From NCBI GenBank assembly GCA_016286165.1, contig JAEESE010000017.1:1-64000 (forward strand): a DNA stretch of 64,000 nt, written 5' to 3'. Shown here piece after piece: positions 36,681-44,859 of this stretch. How positions within the stretch are numbered: the stretch's first letter is position 1; each line of letters starts with the position of its first letter. The translations under genes and the position numbers were made by a program. Below the pieces are notes generated by a model. It searched no databases. It was not told where the DNA came from and saw only the letters and a list, made by a program, of their open reading frames with translations. Source of the stretch: Bacteroidaceae bacterium (GTDB lineage: Bacteria > Bacteroidota > Bacteroidia > Bacteroidales > Bacteroidaceae).

Positions 36681-36810
36681 GGTTCATCGCCCTTTTCAAC
36701 TTCCGGAGTCCAGTCGCAGCAGTCTTGCTTTCGTTCACGGCCTTGAGGGCAGCAGCCTGTGCAGCACAGTGAGGTGCACTGGAGGGTGACGTTACGGCTG
36801 GAAGAAAGAA

Positions 36811-36898
36811 CCTTTCCCACCGATGGGAAGAGCTCTTCCCACCAATGGGAAAAAGGTTTCCCACCAGTGGGAAACCTTAATACGACCGTGGTCTTGGC
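36811..36898. repeat. 22-bp-period array C (four units)
   Basis: Units TTCCCACCGATGGGAA (36814), TTCCCACCAATGGGAA (36836) and TTCCCACCAGTGGGAA (36858) are exactly 22 bp apart. Only the central four bases change (CCGA, CCAA, CCAG). A fourth position in phase (36887.5) has ACGACC|GTGGTC, similar to units in arrays B and D. Confidence 0.78.
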
Positions 36899-37103
36899 AC
36901 CTCCGCTGCCGAAGCTGGGCTCAAACGAGCCGAGGGGTTGGGTTGTGTTGGCCCGCACGTCCGTTCGTATTGCGCACTACGAGCGTTCGTGCGGTGCGCC
37001 GTGGCCTTTGGCGCGTGGCTTTTGAATTCATTGCAAAGGTACGACAATTCAGCGAGGCGGCCAATTGGGAGGTGCCGTAGCATTCTGGCATGTGAGTCGG
37101 AAA

Positions 37104-37147
37104 AAACAAATACCACGTCAAAGCCGACAAGCAGCAATGACGTGGTA
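37104..37147 (-). terminator. terminator of the greA-HIT unit
   Basis: Read leftward: TACCACGTCA, a 17-base loop, TGACGTGGTA, then TTTGTTTTTT. Confidence 0.85.
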
Positions 37148-37172
37148 GATTAGTTTCCTGAAAGTAGCAGCC

Positions 37173-37568
37173 TTATTCCTCGAAATGTTTGCGGATGGCA
37201 TCGGCTATAGCCTGCATCTCCTCTGCCGGAAGTTGCAACTTGGGATTGGAGAAGAGCATATCGCGCTCGCTCTGCATCGGGATGAGATGGATGTGAGCGT
37301 GGGGCACTTCAAGACCAAGGACGGCCTCACCCACTTTCACACATGGAATCACTTGCTTGATGGCACGCGCCACACGTGCTGCGAAGACATGGAGGCGGGC
37401 GATTTCATCGTCCTCAAGGTCGAAGATATAGTCAACCTCGCGACGTGGAATAACAAGCGTATGGCCTTTGACCATAGGGTTGATATCGAGGAATGCGTAG
37501 AACTCCTCGTCGGCGGCACAGCAATAACTGGGAATCTCGCCGGCAGCTATTTTACTGAAAATACTCAT
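37173..37568 (-). CDS. HIT family nucleotide-binding hydrolase
   Basis: A cytosolic 131-residue HIT protein. It starts in the usual way (IFSKIAAGEIPS), has the FLDINPMVKGHTLVIPRR block and ends with the catalytic triad HAHIHLIP near residue 93. HIT hydrolases of this group act on nucleoside phosphoramidates or dinucleotides; the exact substrate is not known. It follows greA by 58 bp made almost wholly of purine-rich tandem repeats. Confidence 0.92.
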   Translation of the reverse strand: MSIFSKIAAGEIPSYCCAADEEFYAFLDINPMVKGHTLVIPRREVDYIFDLEDDEIARLHVFAARVARAIKQVIPCVKVGEAVLGLEVPHAHIHLIPMQSERDMLFSNPKLQLPAEEMQAIADAIRKHFEE

Positions 37569-37626
37569 AACCTTAATCTTTAATCCTTAATCTCTAATCC
37601 TTAATCTCTAATCCTTAATCTCTAAA
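37569..37626 (-). repeat. purine-rich tandem tract upstream of the HIT gene
   Basis: On the coding strand about four copies of a GATTAAGGATTAGA 14-mer, ending directly at the HIT start codon. Confidence 0.7.
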
Positions 37627-38097
37627 CTACTCCTCGTAGCTGATATTCAGCACCTCGAGTTGGATGATTCCCTGCGGCACACGGATTTCGGCTACGTCGC
37701 CCACCTTCTTGCCTAAGAGTCCCTGGGCAATAGGTGTCTTGACGCTGATCTTACCCTCGCGCAGATTAGCCTCTGTCTCGCTGACGATGGTGTAAGCCAT
37801 CTTGGCGTTGTTCTTCACATTCTTCAGTTCTACGCGCGTGAGGATTTGCACCGTGTCGGCATTGAGTTTGCTTGTGTCGATAATCTTGGCATCAGCGATG
37901 GTCATCTTCAGCTGTGTAATCTTCATCTCCAGAAGGCTCTGAGCCTCCTTGGCAGCTTCGTACTCAGCGTTCTCGCTAAGGTCGCCTTTGTCGCGCGCCT
38001 CTGCGATGGCTGCCGAAGCTTTCGGGCGTTCAACAGCCTCGAGCTGCTGAAGCTCGGCTACGAGTCTGTCGTAGCCCTTTTGAGTCATGTAAGCCAT
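37627..38097 (-). CDS. greA: transcription elongation factor GreA
   Basis: A 156-residue protein. The N-terminal coiled coil (YDRLVAELQQLEAVERPKAS, with DKGDLSENAEYEAAKEAQ) and the C-terminal FKBP-like domain (PIAQGLLGKKVGDVAEIRVP) are both complete. It rescues backtracked RNA polymerase by stimulating transcript cleavage. It has a good promoter about 140 bp upstream and is co-transcribed with the HIT gene. Confidence 0.95.
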   Translation of the reverse strand: MAYMTQKGYDRLVAELQQLEAVERPKASAAIAEARDKGDLSENAEYEAAKEAQSLLEMKITQLKMTIADAKIIDTSKLNADTVQILTRVELKNVKNNAKMAYTIVSETEANLREGKISVKTPIAQGLLGKKVGDVAEIRVPQGIIQLEVLNISYEE

Positions 38098-38236
38098 TTA
38101 TTTTTACGATTTTAGTTATTTCTGTTCTTCTATTCAGCCCATTGGGCCGAAGGGCTTTAGGTAAATGACAAAACAGACAAAAGGAAAAGAGCTCCGCTTT
38201 GTTCGCAGAACCCTTCACTTTCGGTTTTATCGACGG

Positions 38237-38268
38237 CAAAGGTAGAGTCTTTTGTTTAATCCGCCAAA
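38237..38268 (-). promoter_or_regulatory. greA promoter (TTTG, N20, TACCTTTG)
   Basis: Leftward TTTG at 38268-38265 and TACCTTTG at 38244-38237, 20 bp apart, one of the best consensus matches in the window. Confidence 0.78.
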
Positions 38269-38270
38269 CA

Positions 38271-38313
38271 AAAAGCTCAAAAACAACTCATAGCGGAGCG
38301 TTTTTGAGCTTTT
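38271..38313 (-). terminator. strong hairpin, probably the terminator of the thioredoxin-like gene
   Basis: AAAAGCTCAAAAAC and GTTTTTGAGCTTTT form a perfect 14-bp stem with a 15-base loop. It abuts the greA promoter, so it would insulate greA from the upstream leftward gene. Confidence 0.75.
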
Positions 38314-38557
38314 GGGTATGTTTTGGACAACGGAAATGCGGAAAGACACGGAAAATTTATTCTTTAACATGAATTACCATGGATGACCATGAATTTTTCA
38401 TGAAATTGAACATGAATGACCATAATTTCCATAAGTCCAGAATTCATGTCCAAGAATAACCAGCGCAATCTGCGGTCGAATAAAGAATAAGTTTAATCCG
38501 TTTAATTCGTTGTTTTAAGATGATAATCAGGGCAATCAGCAGCTTGATTAATTGCAA

Positions 38558-39778
38558 CTACAACTCTGCTTCGATAGCCTTCTCGATATCCTTTATCTGC
38601 TCGCCGCGAGCCTTGAGCTCTGCGCCGCGGCCCACGAGGAAGTAAGCAGGCAGGCTTTCTACGCCATACAGACGCACTATGTCGTTGGTAATGCCTTCGG
38701 CACAATAGACACATACCCAAGGCAAGCGCTCGCACATGGTTTTCCAGTAATGCTCGTCGGCATCCAGGGACACCTGCATAATCTCAAGTCCGCGGCTGTG
38801 ATATTTATTGTACAGCTCACGCAGCCTGATATTACGTTCCTGACTATTGGGCAGGGCATAGGCTGTGAAATCAAGCAATACCACGTTGTCGCGCAGCTGG
38901 GTGAGGCGGCGCTCGTTGCCACGTATGTCGGGGAAGCCGAAGTCGATGACGCCTACTTCGGTCACCTTATCACTGTCAATCTCAATGCTAATGGGCTGTG
39001 GAGGACGCGTGTTGCGCAATCCGCGAATGGCTATATTACGCAGGTTCTGGGTGCGTTGTGATGCTGGATAGAGCAAATCCCACTGGGTAGCCACGGCTGC
39101 GAAGTACTGCACGTCGTTCTTATCCCGCTCGGGGTCGAAAAGCATCTGAGAGCCTATCGTCTGGAACAGAGCGAAATAGGCAGCGGCAGATGCAGGGTCG
39201 GACAAGATATAGTCGCGCTTGAGTGTCTGTTTGTATTCGTCCACGAGCACTTGAAGGCGCTCACTCTTTTCGAGTTCAGAGAGCGAGCCGTCGGCCAGCA
39301 GGCGATGGAATTGTTGCTGCAGTTGAATATTCAGCAGCGATATGGTCTTCATAGTGCGTGAAGCCTCATTGCCCTGTACATCGTAGTCTGTGGCCATTTT
39401 GGCGAAAGGAGCCGTAATGGTGATGGCCTCGGTGGAGTCGTGGGCGAAATTAATCACCTGCTGGGCAATGCGCAAGCGATAGAACTCGGGCGATGAGGTT
39501 GAGTCGAGAGGTGCCAGGGGCAGGTCGAAGGCGAAGGAGCCGTCGGCCTTCAATTTCACCGAATCAAGAGCCTCCACGCCCGTGAGCGTCATGGCCTCGA
39601 CAATCAATGTTGAGTCCTCAGCGCCTGTGATGGCACCATCCACGCGGAATGTAGGCCCAGAGCCTTTGCACGAGATAAGTGAGAGGAAGAGCCAGGCCAC
39701 GAGCAACACGACAAGGGCCATGGCCACAATGCCTCGCATAATGTTTTGGTTAGTACGTTGTGCTTTACGTCGTTTCAT
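38558..39778 (-). CDS. thioredoxin-fold lipoprotein lacking the CxxC motif
   Basis: A 406-residue protein with an N-terminal membrane segment and lipobox LSLISC near residue 37. Residues about 45-150 resemble DUF4369, a domain usually found before TlpA-type thioredoxins. The C-terminal part (about 285-400) has the thioredoxin-like order: DFGFPDIRGNERRLTQL, VVLLDFTAYALP, LEIMQVSLD, LPAYFLV. The WCxxC site is replaced by YALPNSQ, so disulfide exchange is unlikely. It may act as a chaperone or binding protein in the periplasm. Start and length are normal for the group. Confidence 0.75.
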   Translation of the reverse strand: MKRRKAQRTNQNIMRGIVAMALVVLLVAWLFLSLISCKGSGPTFRVDGAITGAEDSTLIVEAMTLTGVEALDSVKLKADGSFAFDLPLAPLDSTSSPEFYRLRIAQQVINFAHDSTEAITITAPFAKMATDYDVQGNEASRTMKTISLLNIQLQQQFHRLLADGSLSELEKSERLQVLVDEYKQTLKRDYILSDPASAAAYFALFQTIGSQMLFDPERDKNDVQYFAAVATQWDLLYPASQRTQNLRNIAIRGLRNTRPPQPISIEIDSDKVTEVGVIDFGFPDIRGNERRLTQLRDNVVLLDFTAYALPNSQERNIRLRELYNKYHSRGLEIMQVSLDADEHYWKTMCERLPWVCVYCAEGITNDIVRLYGVESLPAYFLVGRGAELKARGEQIKDIEKAIEAEL

Positions 39779-39802
39779 GTGATATTGTGTTTAGATTTAA
39801 AT

Positions 39803-41446
39803 TCATTTGTTTATAATCATCTCCACCGTTCGCTTGAGCGCCTTGTCGTAGGTGAGCGTATGGCGAAGAGCGCCACGCTGATAATAGTAACGGCTAACTA
39901 TCTCCGTCTCGAGATACGGCTGAATGCGCGAGCGGAAGCGTTCGAGGTCGGCTGCCAAATCGTTGTTCTTCAACTTAGCTTCGAGAGCTTCAAATTCCTC
40001 GCGTGTCTCTTCGTCATAACCTTCGAAGCGTGCGAGTTCACGCAACTGCTTCAAAGCCGTGACTGTACGGCCATTGTAGGTAAAGCCACTGGCCTTGATA
40101 GCCTCAGCGAAAGTGTCCCATTCGCCATCGGCAAGATGGAAATCGGCAGCATCGGCGATTTGGGGGTTACGCTGAACATAGCCCGTAACGTAGTCGAAGA
40201 AAGCATCGGAGGCCGTCAGGTCGTAAACCATCGTAGGCACCGAGTCGATGGCAAGCACTGAGTCGGGCTGTATGCCGCCGCCATCGCGCACCGGTCGGCC
40301 CAAGCGGGTGTAGAACACCTTGGTGAGGCTGTCGGGCAAGGTGGTAGCCGCTCCGTCTGCCGTCCTATGACGATAGTCGTAGGCTTGTATGCAGCGCCCT
40401 GAAGGTATATAGTAGCGCGCAGTGGTTATCTTCAGCTGACCGCGATAAGGCAGCTCGCGGATACCTTGCACCAAGCCCTTGCCATAGCTACGCTGACCGA
40501 CGATGAGGGCGCGGTCGAGGTCCTGCAAGGCGCCGGCCACGATTTCAGATGCCGACGCAGTGTTGGCGTTAATCATCACAGCAAGCGGCATCAGTGTGTC
40601 GATAGGCTCTGCCGGCGTGAGATAATCGTGGCATGTAGCAGGGCGCTTACCCTTGGTACGAACCACCAGACTGCCACGTGGCACGAACATGCCCACTATC
40701 TCCACCGCTTCGCTGACCGAACCGCCGCCATTGTCGCGCAAGTCCAACACAAGGCGCTTCATGCCCTGCTGCTTCATATCGAGGATTGCATGACGCACTT
40801 CGCGTGCACATTTATCGGTGAACTCCGAGAGATAGAGGTAACCCACATGTTCCGTAGGATCTATGATGCCATACCAAGGCAGGCAGGGTAGTTGGACCTG
40901 GCGACGCGTTATCTTGAACGCACGCGGTTTACGCTCTGAAGGCCGCTGCACACGCAACTCGAAGGTAGTGCCGGGCTCACCGCGAAGGTTCTTGCTCACG
41001 CGCGACACGTCCCAGCCCTCGATATCGCGACCATCGATACTCAGGATGACATCGCCGGCACGCACGCCAGCCTCGTGAGCCGGCTGCCCCTCGTAAGGTT
41101 CCTCGATGATGGCACGTTTCGCATCCTTGGGCATACGTATGAGAGCTCCGATGCCGGCATAACGGCCTGTTGCCATCAGGCGCAGCTCCTCCTGATCCTC
41201 GTCGGGATAGTATTTTGTGTATGGGTCTATCTCTGCCAACATTCCATTTATGGCCCACTCCACAGCGGTGTCGGCCGAGAGTGTGTCAACGTAATACATA
41301 TCCAGCTGACGGTATATGTCAGCAAAAATATCGAGGTTACGAGATATATCAAAGCCGGTCTGCTGGCGCTGCTGCGAGCACAAAGGAGTGCACGACAGAG
41401 CCAAACATAACGCGAGAACACCTAAACGAATTTCTTTTCTATACAT
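39803..41446 (-). CDS. S41 family carboxy-terminal processing protease
   Basis: A secreted serine protease of 547 residues. Signal peptide at the N terminus, a PDZ domain (about 95-175, PAHEAGVRAGDVILSIDG) and an S41 catalytic domain with the Ser in NTASASEIVAGALQ near residue 300 and the Lys in SYGKGLVQG near 325. It trims or degrades periplasmic proteins from their C termini. It lies 24 bp from the thioredoxin-like lipoprotein, so both may be one unit acting in envelope quality control. Confidence 0.92.
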   Translation of the reverse strand: MYRKEIRLGVLALCLALSCTPLCSQQRQQTGFDISRNLDIFADIYRQLDMYYVDTLSADTAVEWAINGMLAEIDPYTKYYPDEDQEELRLMATGRYAGIGALIRMPKDAKRAIIEEPYEGQPAHEAGVRAGDVILSIDGRDIEGWDVSRVSKNLRGEPGTTFELRVQRPSERKPRAFKITRRQVQLPCLPWYGIIDPTEHVGYLYLSEFTDKCAREVRHAILDMKQQGMKRLVLDLRDNGGGSVSEAVEIVGMFVPRGSLVVRTKGKRPATCHDYLTPAEPIDTLMPLAVMINANTASASEIVAGALQDLDRALIVGQRSYGKGLVQGIRELPYRGQLKITTARYYIPSGRCIQAYDYRHRTADGAATTLPDSLTKVFYTRLGRPVRDGGGIQPDSVLAIDSVPTMVYDLTASDAFFDYVTGYVQRNPQIADAADFHLADGEWDTFAEAIKASGFTYNGRTVTALKQLRELARFEGYDEETREEFEALEAKLKNNDLAADLERFRSRIQPYLETEIVSRYYYQRGALRHTLTYDKALKRTVEMIINK

Positions 41447-41476
41447 ACATTAATTATTTTAATCTACAAGATTTTT

Positions 41477-41518
41477 GGAAGTTCCTATTTTTGGGGGAAG
41501 CGAGTCTGAAGAACTTCC
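41477..41518 (-). terminator. hairpin after the PfkB kinase gene
   Basis: GGAAGTTC and GAACTTCC form a perfect 8-bp stem with a 26-base loop next to the kinase stop codon. There is no T-run on the leftward strand, so termination is uncertain. Confidence 0.4.
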
Positions 41519-42505
41519 TTAACATCCATTACCATTAATCACCGCTGCACGGATTTGCTCAGGTGTGAGCGCTGTACCATATACTTGAATGACTTCGCCG
41601 GCAAGGTGGTTGCCATAATCAAGGCAGCGCTCGAGGGGTTCGCCGCCCACAAAGCCGTGCAGGAAACCGGCAGCAAAGAAATCACCGGCGGCAGTGGTGT
41701 CGACGACCTTACGTTTCAGACCTTTCACAAAAGCACGTTCAGAACCTTGCATAGCAAATGCTCCATGGGCTCCCACCTTGACTACGGCAGTACCGGCCAC
41801 TGATGCCAACTGGCGCAAAGCCTCCTCGGGATCGCGCTGGCAACTGAAAGCAGCAGCCTCCTCTTCGTTGGCGAAGACGATGTCGACATAATCGCGAACC
41901 AGTTCTACGATGAACTCGCGTTCGGCCTCAACAAGGTTCCACGAAGCCAAATCGTAGCTCACGACAAGACCTGCATCACGAGCCGTGGACAGAACGTCGA
42001 CAATAAGGGCATGGTCCTGCAGAAGATAGCCCTCGACGTGCAAAAGCTCCACCTCTGGATGAGCCTTGAGCATAGCTCGAAGGCCGTCGGCACTGACACA
42101 AGCAGCTGCACCAAGGTATGTGGCAAAGGTGCGTTCACCGTCGGGCGTGATGAACGTGGTAGCGATGCCGGTTGACATCTCAGGCTTGCGCTGCAACGAA
42201 GCCACAGTGCCGCGCGCCTGCATCTGAGACAAATAGAAAGCACCCATCTCATCGTCGCCCACTGAACCCACGAAGCCGGTGGCATGACCCAGATGTGATA
42301 GGGCATGAATAGTGTTTGAGGCACTGCCACCTGTGGCACGCACGCTGGACAGCGTTCTTGTCAGGTCGTTCAGACGGTCTAAGCCTGATGCATCGACGAG
42401 CGTCATTCCACCCTTGGGCAGCGAGAGCTCACTAAGCATCTTTTCATCGTCGATATGCACCAAAACATCGACCAAAGCATTGCCAATTCCTACTATTTTC
42501 ACCAT
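41519..42505 (-). CDS. PfkB family carbohydrate/adenosine kinase
   Basis: A cytosolic sugar or nucleoside kinase of 328 residues. Motifs: GIGNALVDVLVHID at the N terminus, GGSASNTIHALSHLG near residue 62 and the catalytic DTTAAGDFFAAGFLHG near 276. The pattern is nearest to adenosine kinase-like PfkB proteins of Bacteroidota, but the substrate cannot be fixed. The reading frame is open from a TTG at 42526, but that TTG is part of the -7 element TACTTTTG, so the ATG at 42505 is the start. Confidence 0.87.
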   Translation of the reverse strand: MVKIVGIGNALVDVLVHIDDEKMLSELSLPKGGMTLVDASGLDRLNDLTRTLSSVRATGGSASNTIHALSHLGHATGFVGSVGDDEMGAFYLSQMQARGTVASLQRKPEMSTGIATTFITPDGERTFATYLGAAACVSADGLRAMLKAHPEVELLHVEGYLLQDHALIVDVLSTARDAGLVVSYDLASWNLVEAEREFIVELVRDYVDIVFANEEEAAAFSCQRDPEEALRQLASVAGTAVVKVGAHGAFAMQGSERAFVKGLKRKVVDTTAAGDFFAAGFLHGFVGGEPLERCLDYGNHLAGEVIQVYGTALTPEQIRAAVINGNGC

Positions 42506-42523
42506 AAAACTGAATTTTTTTTG

Positions 42524-42531
42524 CAAAAGTA
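42524..42531 (-). promoter_or_regulatory. -7 element TACTTTTG of the PfkB kinase gene
   Basis: TACTTTTG read leftward, 18 bp before the chosen ATG. It lies back-to-back with the tRNA promoter. Confidence 0.65.
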
Positions 42532-42562
42532 TTGTTTATTTTTGAGAAATGCACTACTTTTG
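42531..42562 (+). promoter_or_regulatory. promoter of the tRNA-Asn pair
   Basis: ATTG at 42531-42534, a 20-bp spacer and TACTTTTG at 42555-42562, about 88 bp before the first tRNA. It overlaps the divergent kinase promoter. Confidence 0.6.
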
Positions 42563-42649
42563 CCCCGCAATTCCGAGAAAGAAGCGTTTTTTTTCGCTAA
42601 GAGCCTCGTCGAAACGCCCAAACTGCAAAGTTTTGAAGAGGCAAAAAAA

Positions 42650-42723
42650 GCTTCAGTAGCTCAGTTGGTTAGAGCACCTGACTGTTAATCAGGGGGTCGT
42701 TGGTTCAAGCCCATCCTGAAGCG
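42650..42723 (+). tRNA. tRNA-Asn (GTT)
   Basis: A 74-nt cloverleaf with acceptor stem GCTTCAG/CTGAAGC, D-arm AGCTCAGTTGGTTAGAGC, anticodon stem-loop CTGACTGTTAATCAG with GTT, and T-loop TTCAAGC. The 3' CCA is not encoded. One T-T mismatch is seen in the T-stem. Confidence 0.92.
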
Positions 42724-42742
42724 CACAAGTCTCGGAAACACT

Positions 42743-42816
42743 GCTTCAGTAGCTCAGTTGGTTAGAGCACCTGACTGTTAATCAGGGGGTCGTTGGTTCA
42801 AGCCCATCCTGAAGCG
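42743..42816 (+). tRNA. tRNA-Asn (GTT), second identical copy
   Basis: The 74 nt are identical to the first copy, separated by 19 bp. The pair shares one promoter and one terminator. Confidence 0.92.
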
Positions 42817-42827
42817 CAAGGGCGTTG

Positions 42828-42864
42828 GTCCGCAATTCTCCTCGGAGGTTGCGGACTTTTTTTT
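42828..42864 (+). terminator. terminator of the tRNA pair
   Basis: GTCCGCAA, a 13-base loop, TTGCGGAC, then eight T. A textbook terminator. Confidence 0.92.
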
Positions 42865-42919
42865 CATTACATATCATCGTTAACGCCCTAAACAATTAAT
42901 TTCTAAAAAACATTATTCC

Positions 42920-44716
42920 ATGACATTCAACGAATTAAAGATAAGCGAGCCGTTGCTGCGCGCCATCACAGAGATGGGATTTGAGAAGCCAATGCCTGTC
43001 CAGGAAGCTGTGATACCGCTCCAACTGGAGTCCTCACAAGACCTCGTAGCACTGGCACAAACAGGCACGGGCAAGACTGCCGCTTATGGACTGCCTTTAT
43101 TGCAGCGGCTCACACCTACCGCCCAACCTCAAGCCATAGTGCTATCGCCAACACGTGAGCTCTGCCTGCAGATTGCCGACGACCTTGAAGCGTTTGCCAA
43201 ATATCTGCCTGAAGTACGAATACTGCCCGTCTATGGCGGCACCGATTTCATGCCGCAACTGCGAGCCCTTCAGCAGGGCGTAGATATCATTGTGGCTACG
43301 CCCGGCAGACTGATAGACCTCATGCAGCGTGGTGCTGCCGTGCTCAAGAACGTTCACACTGTTATTCTCGACGAGGCCGACGAGATGCTCTCAATGGGTT
43401 TTTCCGAGAGTATTGACCAAATACTCGAAGGCGTGCCCGCCGAACATACCACACTGCTTTTCTCCGCCACAATGAGCCGCGAAATAGAGAAGATTGCACA
43501 AAACTATCTTCACGATGCCCGTCAGATAGTGGTCGGCAGCCGCAACGAAGGAGCCGAGAATGTGAATCATATATATTATATGGTACACGCGCGCGACAAA
43601 TACCTCGCCCTGAAACGTGTAGTGGACTACTATCCCAAAATCTACGCCATCATCTTCTGTCGCACACGACTCGAGACCCAGGAAATAGCCGACAACCTGA
43701 TTCGCGACGGCTACAACGCCGATGCCTTACACGGCGACCTGTCGCAGCAGCAACGCGACCTCACCATGCAACGATTCCGCCAGCACCGCATACAATTGCT
43801 TGTGGCTACCGACGTGGCAGCACGCGGACTCGACGTTGACGACCTCACCCATGTCATCAACTACGGTATGCCCGAGGATATCGAGAATTACACACACCGC
43901 AGCGGTCGTACAGGCCGTGCCGGCAAGAAAGGCACCAGCATATGCATCGTTCACAGCCGCGAGCGAGGTCGCATACGCGATGTGGAACGGACTATCAAGA
44001 AGGATTTTGTGCGCGGCACACTACCCTCGCCCAAGGAAATATGCTCCAAGCAGTTGTGGAAGGTTATCGACGACATCGAACGCGTGGAGGTGGACGAAGA
44101 GGAAATTGCAGACTTCCTGCCCGAAGTACGTCGCAAATTGGAGTGGCTCGACAAGGATGACCTGTTGCGTCGCGTCATCAGCCGTGAGTTCAGTCGCTTC
44201 CTGCGCTACTACGCCAACGCGCCTGAGATAGAAGATGTGAACCCTCAGGATAAAACCGCGAAGACCAAAAGTAAAAAGACGAGCAACAGCGGCCGCCGTG
44301 CCGTTGGCGATCACTCGCCCGAGGAGGGATACACCCGCATCTTCATCACTTTGGGCAAAGTAGACGGCTTTTATGCCCGCGAAATCATAGGTCTTGTCAA
44401 CAACCGTTGCCCAGGTCCGAAGATAGAAATGGGACGTATTGACCTTCGCCCCACCTTTTCGTTCTTCGAAGTGCCTGAAGAGGAGGCTGAACGCGTACTC
44501 AAAGGCCTCAAAGGCTTTTCATTCAAAGGCCGTCGCGTGGGCGTTGATATAGCTGAGGAGGTTGGCACTGCCGAGCGCTCAGACGAAGGGTGGAGAAAGG
44601 GGAATAGAAGTGGGAGTGGTAAAGGGAGTAGAAGTGGGAGTGGAAAAGGGAGTAGAAGTGGGAGTAAAAAAGGGAGTAAAAAGGGAAGTAAAAGTGGGAG
44701 TAAAAAGTGGGAGTAA
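42920..44716 (+). CDS. DEAD-box RNA helicase with repetitive Gly/Ser/Lys tail
   Basis: A 598-residue ATP-dependent RNA helicase. Q-motif region near residue 20, AQTGTGKTA near 48, PTRELCLQI near 78, DEADEMLSMGF near 155, SATMS near 185 and HRSGRTGRAGKKG near 330 are all intact. A DbpA-type RNA-binding domain follows (about 475-550: YTRIFITLGKVDGFYAREIIGLV), so the protein is CsdA/DeaD-like and probably acts in ribosome assembly or RNA turnover. The last 40 residues are Gly, Ser, Lys and Arg only, encoded by a minisatellite that continues past the stop codon. Confidence 0.92.
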   Translation: MTFNELKISEPLLRAITEMGFEKPMPVQEAVIPLQLESSQDLVALAQTGTGKTAAYGLPLLQRLTPTAQPQAIVLSPTRELCLQIADDLEAFAKYLPEVRILPVYGGTDFMPQLRALQQGVDIIVATPGRLIDLMQRGAAVLKNVHTVILDEADEMLSMGFSESIDQILEGVPAEHTTLLFSATMSREIEKIAQNYLHDARQIVVGSRNEGAENVNHIYYMVHARDKYLALKRVVDYYPKIYAIIFCRTRLETQEIADNLIRDGYNADALHGDLSQQQRDLTMQRFRQHRIQLLVATDVAARGLDVDDLTHVINYGMPEDIENYTHRSGRTGRAGKKGTSICIVHSRERGRIRDVERTIKKDFVRGTLPSPKEICSKQLWKVIDDIERVEVDEEEIADFLPEVRRKLEWLDKDDLLRRVISREFSRFLRYYANAPEIEDVNPQDKTAKTKSKKTSNSGRRAVGDHSPEEGYTRIFITLGKVDGFYAREIIGLVNNRCPGPKIEMGRIDLRPTFSFFEVPEEEAERVLKGLKGFSFKGRRVGVDIAEEVGTAERSDEGWRKGNRSGSGKGSRSGSGKGSRSGSKKGSKKGSKSGSKKWE

Positions 44717-44760
44717 AAAGGGAAGTAAAAAGGGGAGTAAAAGTAAGTAAGGGGGAAGTA
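44603..44760 (+). repeat. GGGAGTRRAA minisatellite spanning the helicase stop codon
   Basis: About 150 bp of GGGAGTAGAAGT, GGGAGTGGAAAA and GGGAGTAAAAA units with period about 6 or 12. It encodes the helicase tail and continues about 45 bp past the TAA. The +1 frame is also open to 44750, so length changes not divisible by three would still give a basic tail. Confidence 0.75.
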
Positions 44761-44859
44761 AAGGTCTGATAAACAGGAAAAAGTGGGTGTAAAACGAGAA
44801 AAATACACGGAAAACGAAAAAAACTTCCGACTTTTACATTCCAACAATAAACTTTTTAC

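Larger units (their letters stand above)
36565..37172. other. intergenic region between convergent units
   Basis: Holds the terminator of the Ala-rich lipoprotein, 22-bp-period array C (36811-36898), an isolated leftward TACCTTTG at 37034-37041 and the HIT terminator. A leftward GTG-started ORF (36677-36958) covers the array but has unnatural composition and was not called. What the isolated promoter-like element transcribes is unclear. Confidence 0.55.
38098..38557. other. intergenic: greA leader and promoter, terminator, CAT-rich repeats
   Basis: From left to right: greA leader (about 130 bp), greA promoter, a strong hairpin (38271-38313), and an AT-rich stretch (38366-38440) with six CCAT or CAT words spaced 9-12 bp. 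No gene was seen. Confidence 0.6.

Noticed and set aside
36677-36958. Leftward GTG-started 93-codon ORF over array C
   Set aside because: It is made from palindromic repeats and a terminator, has Cys/Pro-rich composition unlike its neighbours, and no family.
42506-42526. Upstream TTG start for the PfkB kinase
   Set aside because: The TTG is part of the TACTTTTG promoter element.
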